64,000 nucleotides of DNA from Paenisporosarcina sp. FSL H8-0542 (GCF_038632915.1 NZ_CP152050.1:664501-728500), one strand, 5' to 3'. Numbered from the stretch's first letter, positions 35,901 through 44,572 are shown. Made by a program: numbers and translations. Notes: generated by a model from the letters alone, not told the origin.

Positions 35901-38408
35901 GACGGAGAGTACATTGAAACTACTTCACTGGATAAATTCCCGTATCACCGATTTGAAGTTACTGTAGGGGAAGAGCTTGATAAAAATGACGAAATCGTCC
36001 TGAACTGGGAAGGGAAATCACTGATCGGCCGTAAAGTATCAATGTACGTTTGGAATCATGTAAATGCTTTATGGGAACTGCAGGAATGGAAAGTTGCAAA
36101 AGACGACAAGAACTTCACTTTACATGGATCCGTCAACGTGAAAGAGTTTGTCAAGGACGGAAAAGTACAAGTGATGGTACAGGATGAAATTGCGTCCACA
36201 ACGGATTTCGATTATTCGTTCATCTGGATGTCGGATACACAATATTATTCCGAAAGTTACCCACATATCTTCGAAAGAATGACGAAATGGATGGCTGAAG
36301 CGAAACAAAACCTGAACTTAAAATACGTTTTCCATACAGGCGATTTGGTCGATGAAGCTGACCAGCCAATTCAGTGGGAGCGTGCGGATACATTCATGGG
36401 CACGCTTGACAATGCAGACATTCCTTACGGTGTATTGGCAGGAAATCATGATGTCGGTCACAAAACAGGGGACTATAATGAATACAGTAAATACTTCGGG
36501 GAACAAAGATTTATGGACAAGGATTATTATGGGGAATCCTATAAAGACAATCGTGGCCATTACGATCTGATCAGTTCTAATGGCAATGATTTCATCATGA
36601 TGTACATGGGCTGGGGAGTGAATGAAGAGGACATTGCATGGATGAATGAAGTCCTAGCCAAGTATCCTGAAAAGAAAGCCATTCTTTCCTTCCATGAATA
36701 TTTATTGGTATCCGGCAACAGAAGCCCAATCGGTGAAAAAATATTCAACGATGTCGTCAAGACGAACGAAAACGTAATTGCGGTATTGTCAGGCCATTAC
36801 CATGACGCTGAAACACTGGTTGACGAACTCGATGATGATAAGGACGGTACAGCCGATCGGAAAGTGTATCAAATGTTAGCCGATTATCAGGGAGGACCTG
36901 AAGGCGGACAAGGCTTCCTGCGTCTTATGAAAGTAAATCCGGTTGAAAACACCATCCAGATGCAGACATACTCGCCTTATTTGGATCAGTATAACTACTA
37001 CAATCCAGTAGATTATCCTGGAAAAGATGAATTCACGATTGAAACGGACTTGACGCCGAAAGAAAAAGTTGTTGCTACAGATATGTTCAAGGCAGAAGTA
37101 TTCACGACTGAACGAATTGGTGAAGTTAAAAACATCACGGATGGTTCGATTGCGGAAGTAAATTGGAATAATCTCGAACGTTCGACTAAACATGGCTGGT
37201 ATGTTCAAGTGAAGGATTCATTTGGCGGAGAAATGCGCTCTGATGTTTCCGTGTTCACAACAGGTAACCAAGAAAGTAACAACGGTGGAAACGAAATTCC
37301 ACCTGCGCCTATACCACCAGTTACAGGTGAACAAATCTTTAACGTAAACGAAGGTCAACTAACAAAAACGAATGATTCTTGGACTTTTGACCAAATGCCA
37401 ACTTCCGATAGCGCGAAATGGGTCATTCCAAAACAAGTAATATCCAATGCAATCATTGCGGACAAACCCCTACGTTTCTTGACGAAGAACGGTCATGAAG
37501 TTGTGTTGCCAGTTAAAGCTGCGAAACAATTGCAGCAGAATCAAGACAGCATCTCGATTATTTCAACTGTTAAGGCTGAAAAAGAAGCCGGTCTTCCAAC
37601 TGGCAAGCGTTACACTGATATTGTGGACATCGCTTTAATGGCAGGAGATAAAGAGATTGACTCACTTGAGTATCCAGTCGAACTGAAACTGAAGTTAGCT
37701 CAAATTATTAATAAACATCGAACGACAGCAGTCTATTACGACAATGGAGCGAACGCGTGGGTTTATGCTGGCGGAAAAGAGAAGAATGGCTATTGGACCG
37801 TTTCAACCAAGAATCCATCCATGTTCACGGTCATGTCTGCAAATGTCGCATTCAAAGATACTGCCAAGCACTGGGCTAATAAAGAAATTGACTCCATAGC
37901 TTCACGCTTTATAACAGAAGGAAAAACAGCTGAATTATTTGCACCGGAACAAAAATTGACACGTGCTGAATTCGCTGTCCTTCTTGTAAGAGCACTGCAA
38001 GTGCCTTTGGAAGACTATAAGGGAACATTCAAAGATGTCCCAGCTTCAAAAAAATGGGCAGCCCAACAAATTGAAGCGGCTCATCGCATGGGTATCGTAA
38101 ACGGTAAGGACGACGGCTCATTCGATCCAGACGCAGATATCACACGTGAGCAAATGGCGGCCATGATGATGCGTGCTATTGACTATTCAAATCCAGAACT
38201 GACGACGAATTTGCCTCAAAAAGACAAATTCAAGGATGACTCGAAAATCAGTATGTATGCGAAAGAGGCAGTAAGCAATGCAAGTAAACTGGGTTTAATC
38301 AATGGTCGATCAAACGGAGCGTTCGATCCTAAAAAGCAAACGACAAGAGCGGAAACAGCTGTAGTTTTATATCGCATGCTCGACAAACTTGAATCTGTTG
38401 AAAAATAA
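32904..38408 (+). CDS. Giant SLH surface protein with two lamin-tail domains and a metallophosphoesterase
   Basis: 1834 residues. Signal peptide, then two lamin-tail domains (about 40-170, ILITELLPNSNN; about 328-460, LLVTELVPDSTN...YEFIEVYNNS), Ig-like spacers, a calcineurin-type phosphoesterase (about 1105-1330) and three SLH repeats (about 1650-1830). Phosphoesterase motifs: Asp1111 in SDTQ, GD at 1146-1147 (HTGDLVDE), GNHD at 1180-1183, His in LSFHEYL and GHYH at 1297-1300. The first motif is D-x-Q instead of D-x-H. SLH repeats bind the cell-wall polymer, so the enzyme faces outside, perhaps to release phosphate from nucleotides or DNA. Site GGAGGAA. Confidence 0.92.
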   Translation: MNKKFLVPIALMSSLTFSTVIPSPTELLQKSQTHVEAAAFSPILITELLPNSNNVADTSTDAFEFIELYNNSTQSIDLKNYKLVYGYPDGKMVDWTFNEDKAIAPGETLVVWVKNKANTNLTLADFNTEFNTQLSESQFTYIESDGMANSDERTISVADTSNNIFTSAKYVKADVGLNKGIQYKAGEDGKTMDILTSSEAPTPGRLITGQAPADPIVEDKAAPVIAHQAIDKVAVGEPVNIKAVVTDETKLENVKLFYKLTDNGSWLHKDMVGSSEENTFETQIDQSEILTNKVTYRIEAFDGQNTSRTEDYQVLIEGMDVNPQNVPALLVTELVPDSTNVGSLDGYEFIEVYNNSAEAINLKDYKIRYRYPAEGPEADLIWKADKEDIILPSGKTIVYWIKNASNQEKTVADFNQIYNVNLIENVDIAEIQSGGMANSSHRGLAIATNTGIDISSAYYYDQPDVDDVAANKGILYTYPSDGKSTVMKKYSHSLENATPGSLSPIQIPKARVTFTEDKTAPSISDLTEAIPTSGHENLELSFDVTDESMVKTVRLFYRTNETDEYRMVDLTKTYDSTVYSHTVASPELLGKENLSYYVQVSDGTNEVASDVKKIEILNDDSIVTGLNVEDGSYLSKTVLLKTYGKDSKLLINQKDVTGETKPALPTQAYFAFDAKNVNLYFKNGVTIGDETLHIFDDTINTYTTLTIPVDPDHFTQGLDTKISIRAGTKVSPFDTNSEENRDDFYVKNVRLVLADGTTLYDPQYKDIEKELSVGDGASAKPVIDFSFHLPDEKFSAKAYAWDTTGETEGTHTVEAQDAENTKAEVIIDNSAPIITPSIEEGKEYKGAFTIQAEVEDKYSAVESVTALLDGEEITMPFETSSAKLSQGEHTVSFTAKDVAMNEVQKDIHFTVLEEKPYMPEIISPIDGTENVNPNETKLQVKVTDPTKDELNVSFYKGHKFEADAEEIKVFENSADREPPKELIPAGESVVTAKDKMAKVDGEYIETTSLDKFPYHRFEVTVGEELDKNDEIVLNWEGKSLIGRKVSMYVWNHVNALWELQEWKVAKDDKNFTLHGSVNVKEFVKDGKVQVMVQDEIASTTDFDYSFIWMSDTQYYSESYPHIFERMTKWMAEAKQNLNLKYVFHTGDLVDEADQPIQWERADTFMGTLDNADIPYGVLAGNHDVGHKTGDYNEYSKYFGEQRFMDKDYYGESYKDNRGHYDLISSNGNDFIMMYMGWGVNEEDIAWMNEVLAKYPEKKAILSFHEYLLVSGNRSPIGEKIFNDVVKTNENVIAVLSGHYHDAETLVDELDDDKDGTADRKVYQMLADYQGGPEGGQGFLRLMKVNPVENTIQMQTYSPYLDQYNYYNPVDYPGKDEFTIETDLTPKEKVVATDMFKAEVFTTERIGEVKNITDGSIAEVNWNNLERSTKHGWYVQVKDSFGGEMRSDVSVFTTGNQESNNGGNEIPPAPIPPVTGEQIFNVNEGQLTKTNDSWTFDQMPTSDSAKWVIPKQVISNAIIADKPLRFLTKNGHEVVLPVKAAKQLQQNQDSISIISTVKAEKEAGLPTGKRYTDIVDIALMAGDKEIDSLEYPVELKLKLAQIINKHRTTAVYYDNGANAWVYAGGKEKNGYWTVSTKNPSMFTVMSANVAFKDTAKHWANKEIDSIASRFITEGKTAELFAPEQKLTRAEFAVLLVRALQVPLEDYKGTFKDVPASKKWAAQQIEAAHRMGIVNGKDDGSFDPDADITREQMAAMMMRAIDYSNPELTTNLPQKDKFKDDSKISMYAKEAVSNASKLGLINGRSNGAFDPKKQTTRAETAVVLYRMLDKLESVEK

Positions 38409-38419
38409 TAAATAAAAAT

Positions 38420-38605
38420 CAAAAGGCTTCCGCACCACTTTGGCTCATGTATCGTCAGCAAGTAAAAGGGCACGGTTGGGATTCCATTCGTCCTCTTTTT
38501 CGCAGAGAAGAGGTTCTTTGCACCTTTCGCTGGTGGGCTAGGAGCAAACAGGCCAAGTCGGTAGCGATTTCGTCGCCATTATCAAGAAATAAAAAGCGTC
38601 AATAA
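38420..38605. other. Structured non-coding stretch of unknown nature
   Basis: GC-richer than its surroundings and rich in short stems: CCTCTT/AAGAGG around 38490-38515, CACC/GGTG near 38521-38535, GCGA/TCGC near 38562-38575. It contains GGCTAGGAGCAAACAGGCCA. No reading frame is convincing on either strand. It may be a dispersed intergenic repeat or a structured RNA; I cannot name a class. Confidence 0.35.
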
Positions 38606-38609
38606 AATT

Positions 38610-38656
38610 GCAAAAAGGAAAGACACCGCCAATTTGGCGGTGTCTTTCCTTTTTGC
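38610..38656. terminator. Bidirectional terminator
   Basis: A 47-base nearly perfect palindrome: GCAAAAAGGAAAGACACCGCC pairs with GGCGGTGTCTTTCCTTTTTG C. It separates the convergent surface-protein and GGDEF genes and has T runs on both sides. Confidence 0.93.
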
Positions 38657-38671
38657 ATGGATTCTAATTTC

Positions 38672-39625
38672 TTAGACTAATACTGGTTTGACGTAGAAAC
38701 AGCTTTCACTTTTCATTTTGCATATTTTTTTTAATCGAGTAGCCTCCGAGACAATATCTTCAACACAGGTAAATTCTTCATGCTCGTTTGTAACGACGGC
38801 AATCGATATAGAAACTAACGGAATCTTTTCCATTTGATACTCACGATTTGTGGTATAGATAAAATTTTCTTTTAGATGCTCATTGGTATAAAACTTTTTG
38901 ATTTGCTCATCAAATGCATTGATTACTCTGTCACAGTAATCTTCATAGTAGTAATGGTTAAAGAGAACAATAAAATCGTCGCCTCCGATATGACCTAAAA
39001 AACTTTCTTCATTATCAAGTGAGTTAGTTAATAGATCTGCAGTTATCTGAAGAATTTCGTCTCCTTTTTTAAAGCCATAATAATCGTTATAAGCTTTGAA
39101 ACGGTCTAAATCTATATATAAGAGACTAAACTCTTTTTTATGCTCCAAAACTTTGTTTAGATTTTGATTAATAATAATGTTTCCTGGCAGCCTAGTCAGG
39201 GGATTTAAATAACTAGCAAACTCAACTTGTATGTCAGAAACTTTCATTAAAAGGCTTTTAATACTCACTACACCGACGATTATATCGTCTAATTGTATAA
39301 TTACGTCATCATATATTTCTTCTTCGGATCTATCCATCGCTAACTTACTGACATCAACAATGGAAGTGAAAAAGTTCACAATCAATGGATTATTATTGGC
39401 TAATATTTCAATAGGCTTCTTAATGTAAAGGTTATAACCATATTGTGTACCCATTTTTTGATAAAAATTAGTTCTAGTAATTAAGGCTGTAGCTGAATTT
39501 TGCTCAGTGATAACAATGCCTTGCAGACTTAAATCGTTATGAAAAATTTGGTCCACCTGGTGACAAGGCGTTCCAAAAGGTACCTTAGGTATTTCTTTAG
39601 CAATATCTCCGATATAAGCAATCAT
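38672..39625 (-). CDS. GGDEF-domain protein with CBS-like sensor part
   Basis: 317 residues. The first 140 look like a pair of CBS-type modules (GTPCHQVDQIFHNDLSLQGI...VVSIKSLLMKVSD). The C-terminal half is a GGDEF domain: NPLTRLPGNIIINQNL, LLYIDLDRFKAYNDYYGFKK and the signature GGDDF. GGDDF is a tolerated variant of GGDEF; the inhibitory RxxD site upstream is not seen. Start ATG 39625 after GGGGGTT. It probably makes cyclic di-GMP and pairs with the EAL gene upstream on the same strand. Confidence 0.85.
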   Translation of the reverse strand: MIAYIGDIAKEIPKVPFGTPCHQVDQIFHNDLSLQGIVITEQNSATALITRTNFYQKMGTQYGYNLYIKKPIEILANNNPLIVNFFTSIVDVSKLAMDRSEEEIYDDVIIQLDDIIVGVVSIKSLLMKVSDIQVEFASYLNPLTRLPGNIIINQNLNKVLEHKKEFSLLYIDLDRFKAYNDYYGFKKGDEILQITADLLTNSLDNEESFLGHIGGDDFIVLFNHYYYEDYCDRVINAFDEQIKKFYTNEHLKENFIYTTNREYQMEKIPLVSISIAVVTNEHEEFTCVEDIVSEATRLKKICKMKSESCFYVKPVLV

Positions 39626-39815
39626 ATAAACCCCCATGATTAGTAATTTTGTCGTAATTTCTTATTCACTTGAACATTGTGGTAAGAGTTGTACTTAAAC
39701 TAAAGAAGATAATTAATACTTTTAAGTTCAATTGGTAAAAACGTGAAACATATTATCTATACTATAATAGTTCTTTTAGTTTATATAAAGGAATATATTA
39801 GGTTAATTTTTGTAT

Positions 39816-39864
39816 AAAAACAACCCTTCACAAAATCTAATTAAAAATGATGTGAGGGGTGTTT
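39816..39864 (-). terminator. Terminator after the EAL gene
   Basis: AACACCCCTCACA and TGTGAAGGGTTGTT (minus strand) pair imperfectly, followed by TTTTTAT. The stem separates the EAL gene from the GGDEF gene, so each may have its own promoter. Confidence 0.55.
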
Positions 39865-39927
39865 ATGTTGAATTCAAAAAAGGAAATACATGCGCATGTT
39901 TCTTCTAATCTGTACTTATTTAGAATT

Positions 39928-40812
39928 TCATTTAGCTCGATATAAATTTGCAGGTGTGACAATCGGTGATTGAGTTAAGGGTACTATTCCATTTTTTAAT
40001 AGAGGATTCGGTTTTCCTAATGCATAACCTTGTCCAAAATGAACGCCAAGTTTTTGAATAAACTCCAATTCTGACAATGTTTCAATGCCTTCTGCAATAA
40101 CGTCGGTTTTGGATTGCAGTGCAAACTCGACCAGAAGTTCGACTAACTGTTGTTGAGCTGGTTGAATGTTAATATTACGGATCAGCGATTTATCAATCTT
40201 GATGAATTCAGGTTTTAAATATGCAAGCGTTTTGAGACTATTATAACCGGTTCCAGCATCATCCACGGCAACTCTAAATCCCTGTAGACGATAATTCTCT
40301 ATTATTTTTTCAAATCGATTATAATCAATCACAGCTTCTTTTTCCGTCATTTCTAATACAACTTGGCTAGGAGAAAGATTAAATTTATCTAATAGCTCCA
40401 ACGTTTTTCCACTTCGATACGCCGAATCTGTTAGTACTTGTGGTTGAATATTAAGAAAAACCAACCGATTTTTATACTCTTGCGAATGCTCTAACTGCTC
40501 CGAATATCTCTCAAGTGATAGATTGCGCAAAAAGGCTTCGACCATAAAGACGTTATCACTTTGACCCACATAATCATAAAATTTTTCTGTTGATGGAAAC
40601 AAGGATGTGATCTCAGGACGATTCAGTATTTCATATCCAATGGTTTCATTTTCCACAAGAGATAAAATCGGCTGAAATACAGTTGTTATCTTTTGCTTAC
40701 TAATAAGTCCCTTAAACTCTTCACTTTTTTTAAATTCTTGAATAACAAAATTATGGTTACTATGTAAATATCGTAAATATTTAAACATCGTACTTATCTG
40801 GTTAATCTTCAT
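39928..40812 (-). CDS. EAL-domain cyclic di-GMP phosphodiesterase
   Basis: 294 residues, nearly all one EAL domain. The signature is YEILNR (EIL rather than EAL). Other catalytic residues are present: Asn in FLNIQPQ, Glu in LEMTEKE, AVDDAGTGYNSL, Lys in KIDKSLI, Glu in AEGIET, and GQGYALGKP. It should therefore be active, cutting c-di-GMP to pGpG. No membrane segment. Ribosome binding site GGGAG. Upstream of and co-oriented with the GGDEF gene. Confidence 0.9.
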   Translation of the reverse strand: MKINQISTMFKYLRYLHSNHNFVIQEFKKSEEFKGLISKQKITTVFQPILSLVENETIGYEILNRPEITSLFPSTEKFYDYVGQSDNVFMVEAFLRNLSLERYSEQLEHSQEYKNRLVFLNIQPQVLTDSAYRSGKTLELLDKFNLSPSQVVLEMTEKEAVIDYNRFEKIIENYRLQGFRVAVDDAGTGYNSLKTLAYLKPEFIKIDKSLIRNINIQPAQQQLVELLVEFALQSKTDVIAEGIETLSELEFIQKLGVHFGQGYALGKPNPLLKNGIVPLTQSPIVTPANLYRAK

Positions 40813-41025
40813 TTAATCTCCCTTAACATTGCGTTCTATTTGTGTACTTTTATATAGTATAGCGATGCAATATTTCTTGAGTATTAAGGAATTGTAAAAA
40901 GTTTCTAGCTATTTAGGATTTATAGCACGTCTGTATAAGAGCGATGAATAAAATTAGTTTAAAAAGGAAAACAGGTAGTTTAAGAGAATTGATATAGTAA
41001 GACTTACATAATCGAGGTGAAAAGC

Positions 41026-41748
41026 GTGTCCAAAATAGCTCTCTTGACAGTTACTCACGATCCAAATGGAAGAAATATTAAGCAATTTAATGAGTTACAA
41101 AAAGAATTTGAAGGTATTTATTCTGAGCTTTTTATTACGATTAGTGATGAATCGTCGATTGAATTAATTAAAGAAATGGAAAGAAGCAAGTTTAATGTGA
41201 AAATTATACCCAAAGAAGGTGCAGCCAAGGCACGTAGAGAAGCATTAAAGTTTGGGCTATTGGGTCAAAGTGAATATTACCATTACTGTGACTTTGACCG
41301 AATATTAACTTGGGGAAAGAACCATTTAGATGAATTAAAAAACATAGTATTAGACATTCCAAATCACGATTATTTAATTTTAGGTCGTACTGAAAGAGCA
41401 ATGAAAACACACCCTGTAGAATGGATTGAAACAGAGAAGATTACAAACAAAATCTGTTCTTTAGAGTTAGGGATAGAAGTTGATATAACTGCTGGTTCTT
41501 GTTCTTTTACCCAGGAAAGTGCTGAATATATTAACAGAAATTCGAAAGAAAAGATGACAGATGCAGAATGGGCAATGATCGCACTTCGAATCGCAAAATT
41601 AGATGTAGACTATCGTTCTGTGGAAGGCTTAGAATATCACGAAGAAACGAATGGAATCTCTAGGATTATTAGTGATACCGAAAAATGGTTAGACCGATTG
41701 CAACTTAGTTTAATTATCAGTGAAACTGCATTCAAAACAGGCAAATAA
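41026..41748 (+). CDS. Glycosyltransferase-like protein (GT-A fold)
   Basis: 240 residues. GTG 41026 lies five bases after CGAGGTGAA. Starts SKIALLTVTHDPNGRNIKQF, contains AAKARREALKFGLLGQSEYY and CDFDRILTW, which has the form of a DxD-type nucleotide-sugar site. No membrane segment. I recognise the fold pattern but not a specific enzyme. Confidence 0.6.
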   Translation: MSKIALLTVTHDPNGRNIKQFNELQKEFEGIYSELFITISDESSIELIKEMERSKFNVKIIPKEGAAKARREALKFGLLGQSEYYHYCDFDRILTWGKNHLDELKNIVLDIPNHDYLILGRTERAMKTHPVEWIETEKITNKICSLELGIEVDITAGSCSFTQESAEYINRNSKEKMTDAEWAMIALRIAKLDVDYRSVEGLEYHEETNGISRIISDTEKWLDRLQLSLIISETAFKTGK

Positions 41749-41826
41749 TTCTTTGTTGAACCAACGAGGAAGGTTTGTGAAATATGGATTAACCTAAATT
41801 GAAAACTTGAATTAGGGGGGACTAGC

Positions 41827-42420
41827 ATGGAAGATTACATACTTACTCTATTAAATGAAATTCCACCCGTTGAAAAAGGTAAAAGAGTCGTTCTTGGAAT
41901 AGACGGTTTAAGCCGTTCTGGGAAAACAACCTTTGTAAAAAAAGTTCAACACTATCTTCAAGAAAAAAATATCCCAGTCTGCATTTTCCATATAGATGAC
42001 TACATTGTGGAGAAAAAAAGGCGTTACGATACCGATTATGAAGAGTGGTATGAGTACTACCATTTACAATGGGATACCGAGTGGTTAAAAGAGAATTTGT
42101 TCAACAAACTAAAAACGTCTGAAGAACTAAACTTGCTAACCTATGATAATCAATCTGATACACACAATATACAAGTAGTTAGATTACCTGAAACTTGTCT
42201 AATTATCGTTGAAGGAGTATTTCTACAACGAAATGAGTGGCGAAGTTTCTACGATTATTTAGTTTATTTGGATTGTCCGAGAGAAATAAGATATAACCGT
42301 GAAAGTGATGTGACACAAAGTAATATCGAGAAATTTAGAAATAGATACTGGAAAGCAGAAGAGTATTATTTGGATACAGAATCTCCAAAGAAGCAAGCAG
42401 ACCTAGTATTTCAAAATTAA
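41827..42420 (+). CDS. P-loop kinase, uridine-kinase-like
   Basis: 197 residues. Walker A LGIDGLSRSGKTTFVKK (about 22-38), an Asp pair in FHIDDYIVEKKRRY and a lid region RESDVTQSNIEKFRNRYWKA. This matches small uridine kinase-like proteins of Bacillales. Start ATG after GGGGGG. Substrate probably a nucleoside or sugar alcohol. Confidence 0.82.
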   Translation: MEDYILTLLNEIPPVEKGKRVVLGIDGLSRSGKTTFVKKVQHYLQEKNIPVCIFHIDDYIVEKKRRYDTDYEEWYEYYHLQWDTEWLKENLFNKLKTSEELNLLTYDNQSDTHNIQVVRLPETCLIIVEGVFLQRNEWRSFYDYLVYLDCPREIRYNRESDVTQSNIEKFRNRYWKAEEYYLDTESPKKQADLVFQN

Positions 42421-42480
42421 ATGGGAATCTAGTTTTTAAAGGGAATACACTTTTCACACTAAAGACCTTGAGGTAAATAT

Positions 42481-42503
42481 TGAGCTCAAAAGAGAGCTCT
42501 TTT
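42481..42503 (+). terminator. Short terminator
   Basis: GAGCTC AAAAGA GAGCTC followed by TTTT, about 60 bases after the kinase gene. Confidence 0.5.
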
Positions 42504-42536
42504 AATTTAATGGATGTAGAAATAGGGAGGATAATT

Positions 42537-42932
42537 TTGAGAGACAGAGCTTCGGTTATTCTTGTAGAAAATAATAAGGTTGGTCTGATTAAACGAATTA
42601 GGAACGGTTCAATTTACTATGTTTTTCCTGGAGGCGGAATTGAAGAAGGTGAACATCCTGAAACAGCTGCAAAAAGAGTGGCCTTTGAGGAGTTAGGTGT
42701 AATAGTAAACGTTAGTAAGTGCATTGCAAAGGTGGACTGTAACGGTACACAATACTTTTTCTTAGCTGAAATACTCGATGGGATTTTTGGTACTGGACAA
42801 GGAGAAGAATACACTGATAATAATCGAGATAGAGGTACATATTTGCCAGTATGGGTTGAAATAGAAAAATTATCATACATTGACGTTAAGCCTAAAGAAG
42901 TTGCTATCACAGTACAATCAATTTTCAACTAA
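42537..42932 (+). CDS. Nudix hydrolase with altered Nudix box
   Basis: 131 residues from TTG 42537, five bases after GGGAGG; the longer frame from 42480 has no site. The box is GGGIEEGEHPETAAKRVAFE ELGV: the usual R-E of REUXEE is R-V, while the two metal-binding Glu remain. Activity may be changed. Substrate unknown. Confidence 0.82.
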   Translation: MRDRASVILVENNKVGLIKRIRNGSIYYVFPGGGIEEGEHPETAAKRVAFEELGVIVNVSKCIAKVDCNGTQYFFLAEILDGIFGTGQGEEYTDNNRDRGTYLPVWVEIEKLSYIDVKPKEVAITVQSIFN

Positions 42933-42934
42933 AC

Positions 42935-43053
42935 GACATTTTGGTAGGACATTCCTTTGGTGGCGTCAACATGAAAATAGTGCTCATTATATCCAAAACG
43001 ATGAACCCCAGATTGTTGTCGAGGCAATAAAAAGACTAATAACTTATAGTTAA
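42935..43053 (+). pseudogene. Alpha/beta-hydrolase remnant with internal deletion
   Basis: 42935-42967 reads DILVGHSFGGV, the nucleophile elbow of alpha/beta hydrolases. About 15 bases later another frame reads SAHYIQNDEPQIVVEAIKRL ITYS and stops, which is the typical C-terminus with the catalytic His. About 150 residues between are missing, so only two ends of the gene remain. Confidence 0.7.
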
Positions 43054-43095
43054 TTTGCATTTAGTTCAAGATCATTGAAAGAGGGAGTGATATTA

Positions 43096-43635
43096 TTGCA
43101 ATATTTTATTGGGATTGTACCTTCAGATGAATACAAAATGAAACTAATAGATTTTCAGCATAAGTGGAAAAATAATCTGATTACAAATTTTGTGGAACCA
43201 CATATAACTCTAAAAGCACAAGGTGGATTAACCCCAGATGAAGAGTGGCTAAGTAGAGTTAGAAAAGTATGTAATAACTTTCAACCCTTTCAAATTACAC
43301 TTGATAAACCAATGTTCTTTGGTGAAGACATTCTTTATTTAAGTGCAAATTCCCATGAATTATATAAACTACATAAAACTATAGTTCGAGAAATTTCTCC
43401 TTCCAACGAATTAATTAAACAGTATTTTGAGCTGGACGATTTTGTACCACATATGACTTTGGGGAAAACAAATTATGGTTTAACAAAAATAGAACTTATA
43501 GATATGAAAGACTTAGCAGAACAAGAACTTAGTCCTTATCCAACTTTTGATGTTAAATTTGTAAGGGTTTATCAAGAGGTTGAAACAAATAAATATATAA
43601 AGTATATAGATATCCCATTAAATGGATTGAACTAA
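43096..43635 (+). CDS. 2H phosphoesterase (2'-5' RNA ligase family)
   Basis: 179 residues from TTG 43096 after GAGGGAG. Two HxT motifs define the family: EPHITLKAQGG and VPHMTLGKTNYG. The fold cleaves or forms 2'-linked phosphodiesters, or cyclic phosphates; the actual substrate here is unknown. Confidence 0.85.
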   Translation: MQYFIGIVPSDEYKMKLIDFQHKWKNNLITNFVEPHITLKAQGGLTPDEEWLSRVRKVCNNFQPFQITLDKPMFFGEDILYLSANSHELYKLHKTIVREISPSNELIKQYFELDDFVPHMTLGKTNYGLTKIELIDMKDLAEQELSPYPTFDVKFVRVYQEVETNKYIKYIDIPLNGLN

Positions 43636-43692
43636 AATTCTGTTTTTGTGGTAAAATTTAGTAATTATTGATTAATTATGGGGGGACTTTAA

Positions 43693-43878
43693 ATGCAGAC
43701 TATTGTTATATCAATTGCCTTTTTTTTGGTTGGCGTAGTTATTTTTATGAACGTTATTGAAATAGCAGTAAGAAACGGAATAAACAGATCAGTAATTGGT
43801 CAATTTCTTGAAAAAGAGAATGGAATAAAAGAAAATGAAAAATCTTTTCTTGATAGTGATTTAGATAACGATAAATAA
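43693..43878 (+). CDS. Small single-span membrane protein
   Basis: 61 residues: TIVISIAFFLVGVVIFMNVI is a membrane helix, followed by a charged tail ending DLDNDK. Good site GGGGGACTTTAA. First of three tiny membrane genes in a row. No family known. Confidence 0.65.
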   Translation: MQTIVISIAFFLVGVVIFMNVIEIAVRNGINRSVIGQFLEKENGIKENEKSFLDSDLDNDK

Positions 43879-43930
43879 AACTCTTAACATTAACTGATTC
43901 TTACATCATAGATCTGGATTACATTAGGAG

Positions 43931-44227
43931 ATGCATTCTATTTTGAATATATATGTTCTATTAATAATTTCATTCATTTTAGTATTATTGGTTGGAAATG
44001 CTTTTTATGTTGCTTTTAAGAGATACGAAGAGGATGACGATTTTACCGGAGGCATTAACACATTTTCATTTGTTGAAATGTTACTAGGAGGCCTACTGTT
44101 CATTTCAGAGAAATTTTTCCCTGAAAGATACCATATTGCTATTTTTAAATTTATCTCTTTTATATTTGGGGTAATCAACTTAGGCTTACTAATTTTATTG
44201 TGGCTATATTGTTCACCTTTTGAATAA
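43931..44227 (+). CDS. Small membrane protein
   Basis: 98 residues with hydrophobic segments NIYVLLIISFILVLLVGNAF, FVEMLLGGLLFIS and FKFISFIFGVINLGLLILLW. AGGAG touches the ATG at 43931, so TTG 43943 may be the true start. No family known. Confidence 0.6.
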   Translation: MHSILNIYVLLIISFILVLLVGNAFYVAFKRYEEDDDFTGGINTFSFVEMLLGGLLFISEKFFPERYHIAIFKFISFIFGVINLGLLILLWLYCSPFE

Positions 44228-44334
44228 TTAATATGGAAAGTATTTCTAAGTCGAGCTAATCAGTGAGTATAGATAAATAAGATAAAAAATGATTTTTTTA
44301 AATAAGGAATAACAACACTCGGGGGTGTGTCAAA

Positions 44335-44499
44335 ATGAACAAATTTGTTATTGGGTGGAGAATCTTATTTTTAGTAATTCTAACATCACTACTATTACTC
44401 GGAGGGATTAGTAGAAATATATTTTTCGCTGTGATACTAGGCATAATTATTTTTTCAATCATCCCTGAAGTTTATTCAAAAAAGTTAGTCGATAAGTAA
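44335..44499 (+). CDS. Tiny membrane protein (54 residues)
   Basis: MNKFVIGWRILFLVILTSLL continues LLGGISRNIFFAVILGIIIF and ends SKKLVDK. Two hydrophobic segments. CGGGGGTG lies five to eight bases before the ATG. It is short but has a proper site, start and composition. Confidence 0.6.
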   Translation: MNKFVIGWRILFLVILTSLLLLGGISRNIFFAVILGIIIFSIIPEVYSKKLVDK

Positions 44500-44572
44500 A
44501 TGTTAATTCTAAAAATAGTATTAGAGGGGATGTTAACAACACCGGGCTAATGAGCGGATCTGTACGAGCAAA

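Noticed and set aside
39865-39945. Short plus-strand frame MLNSKKEIHAHVSSNLYLF
   Set aside because: It has GAGGGGTG upstream but only 26 codons, and overlaps the terminator region and the end of the EAL gene.
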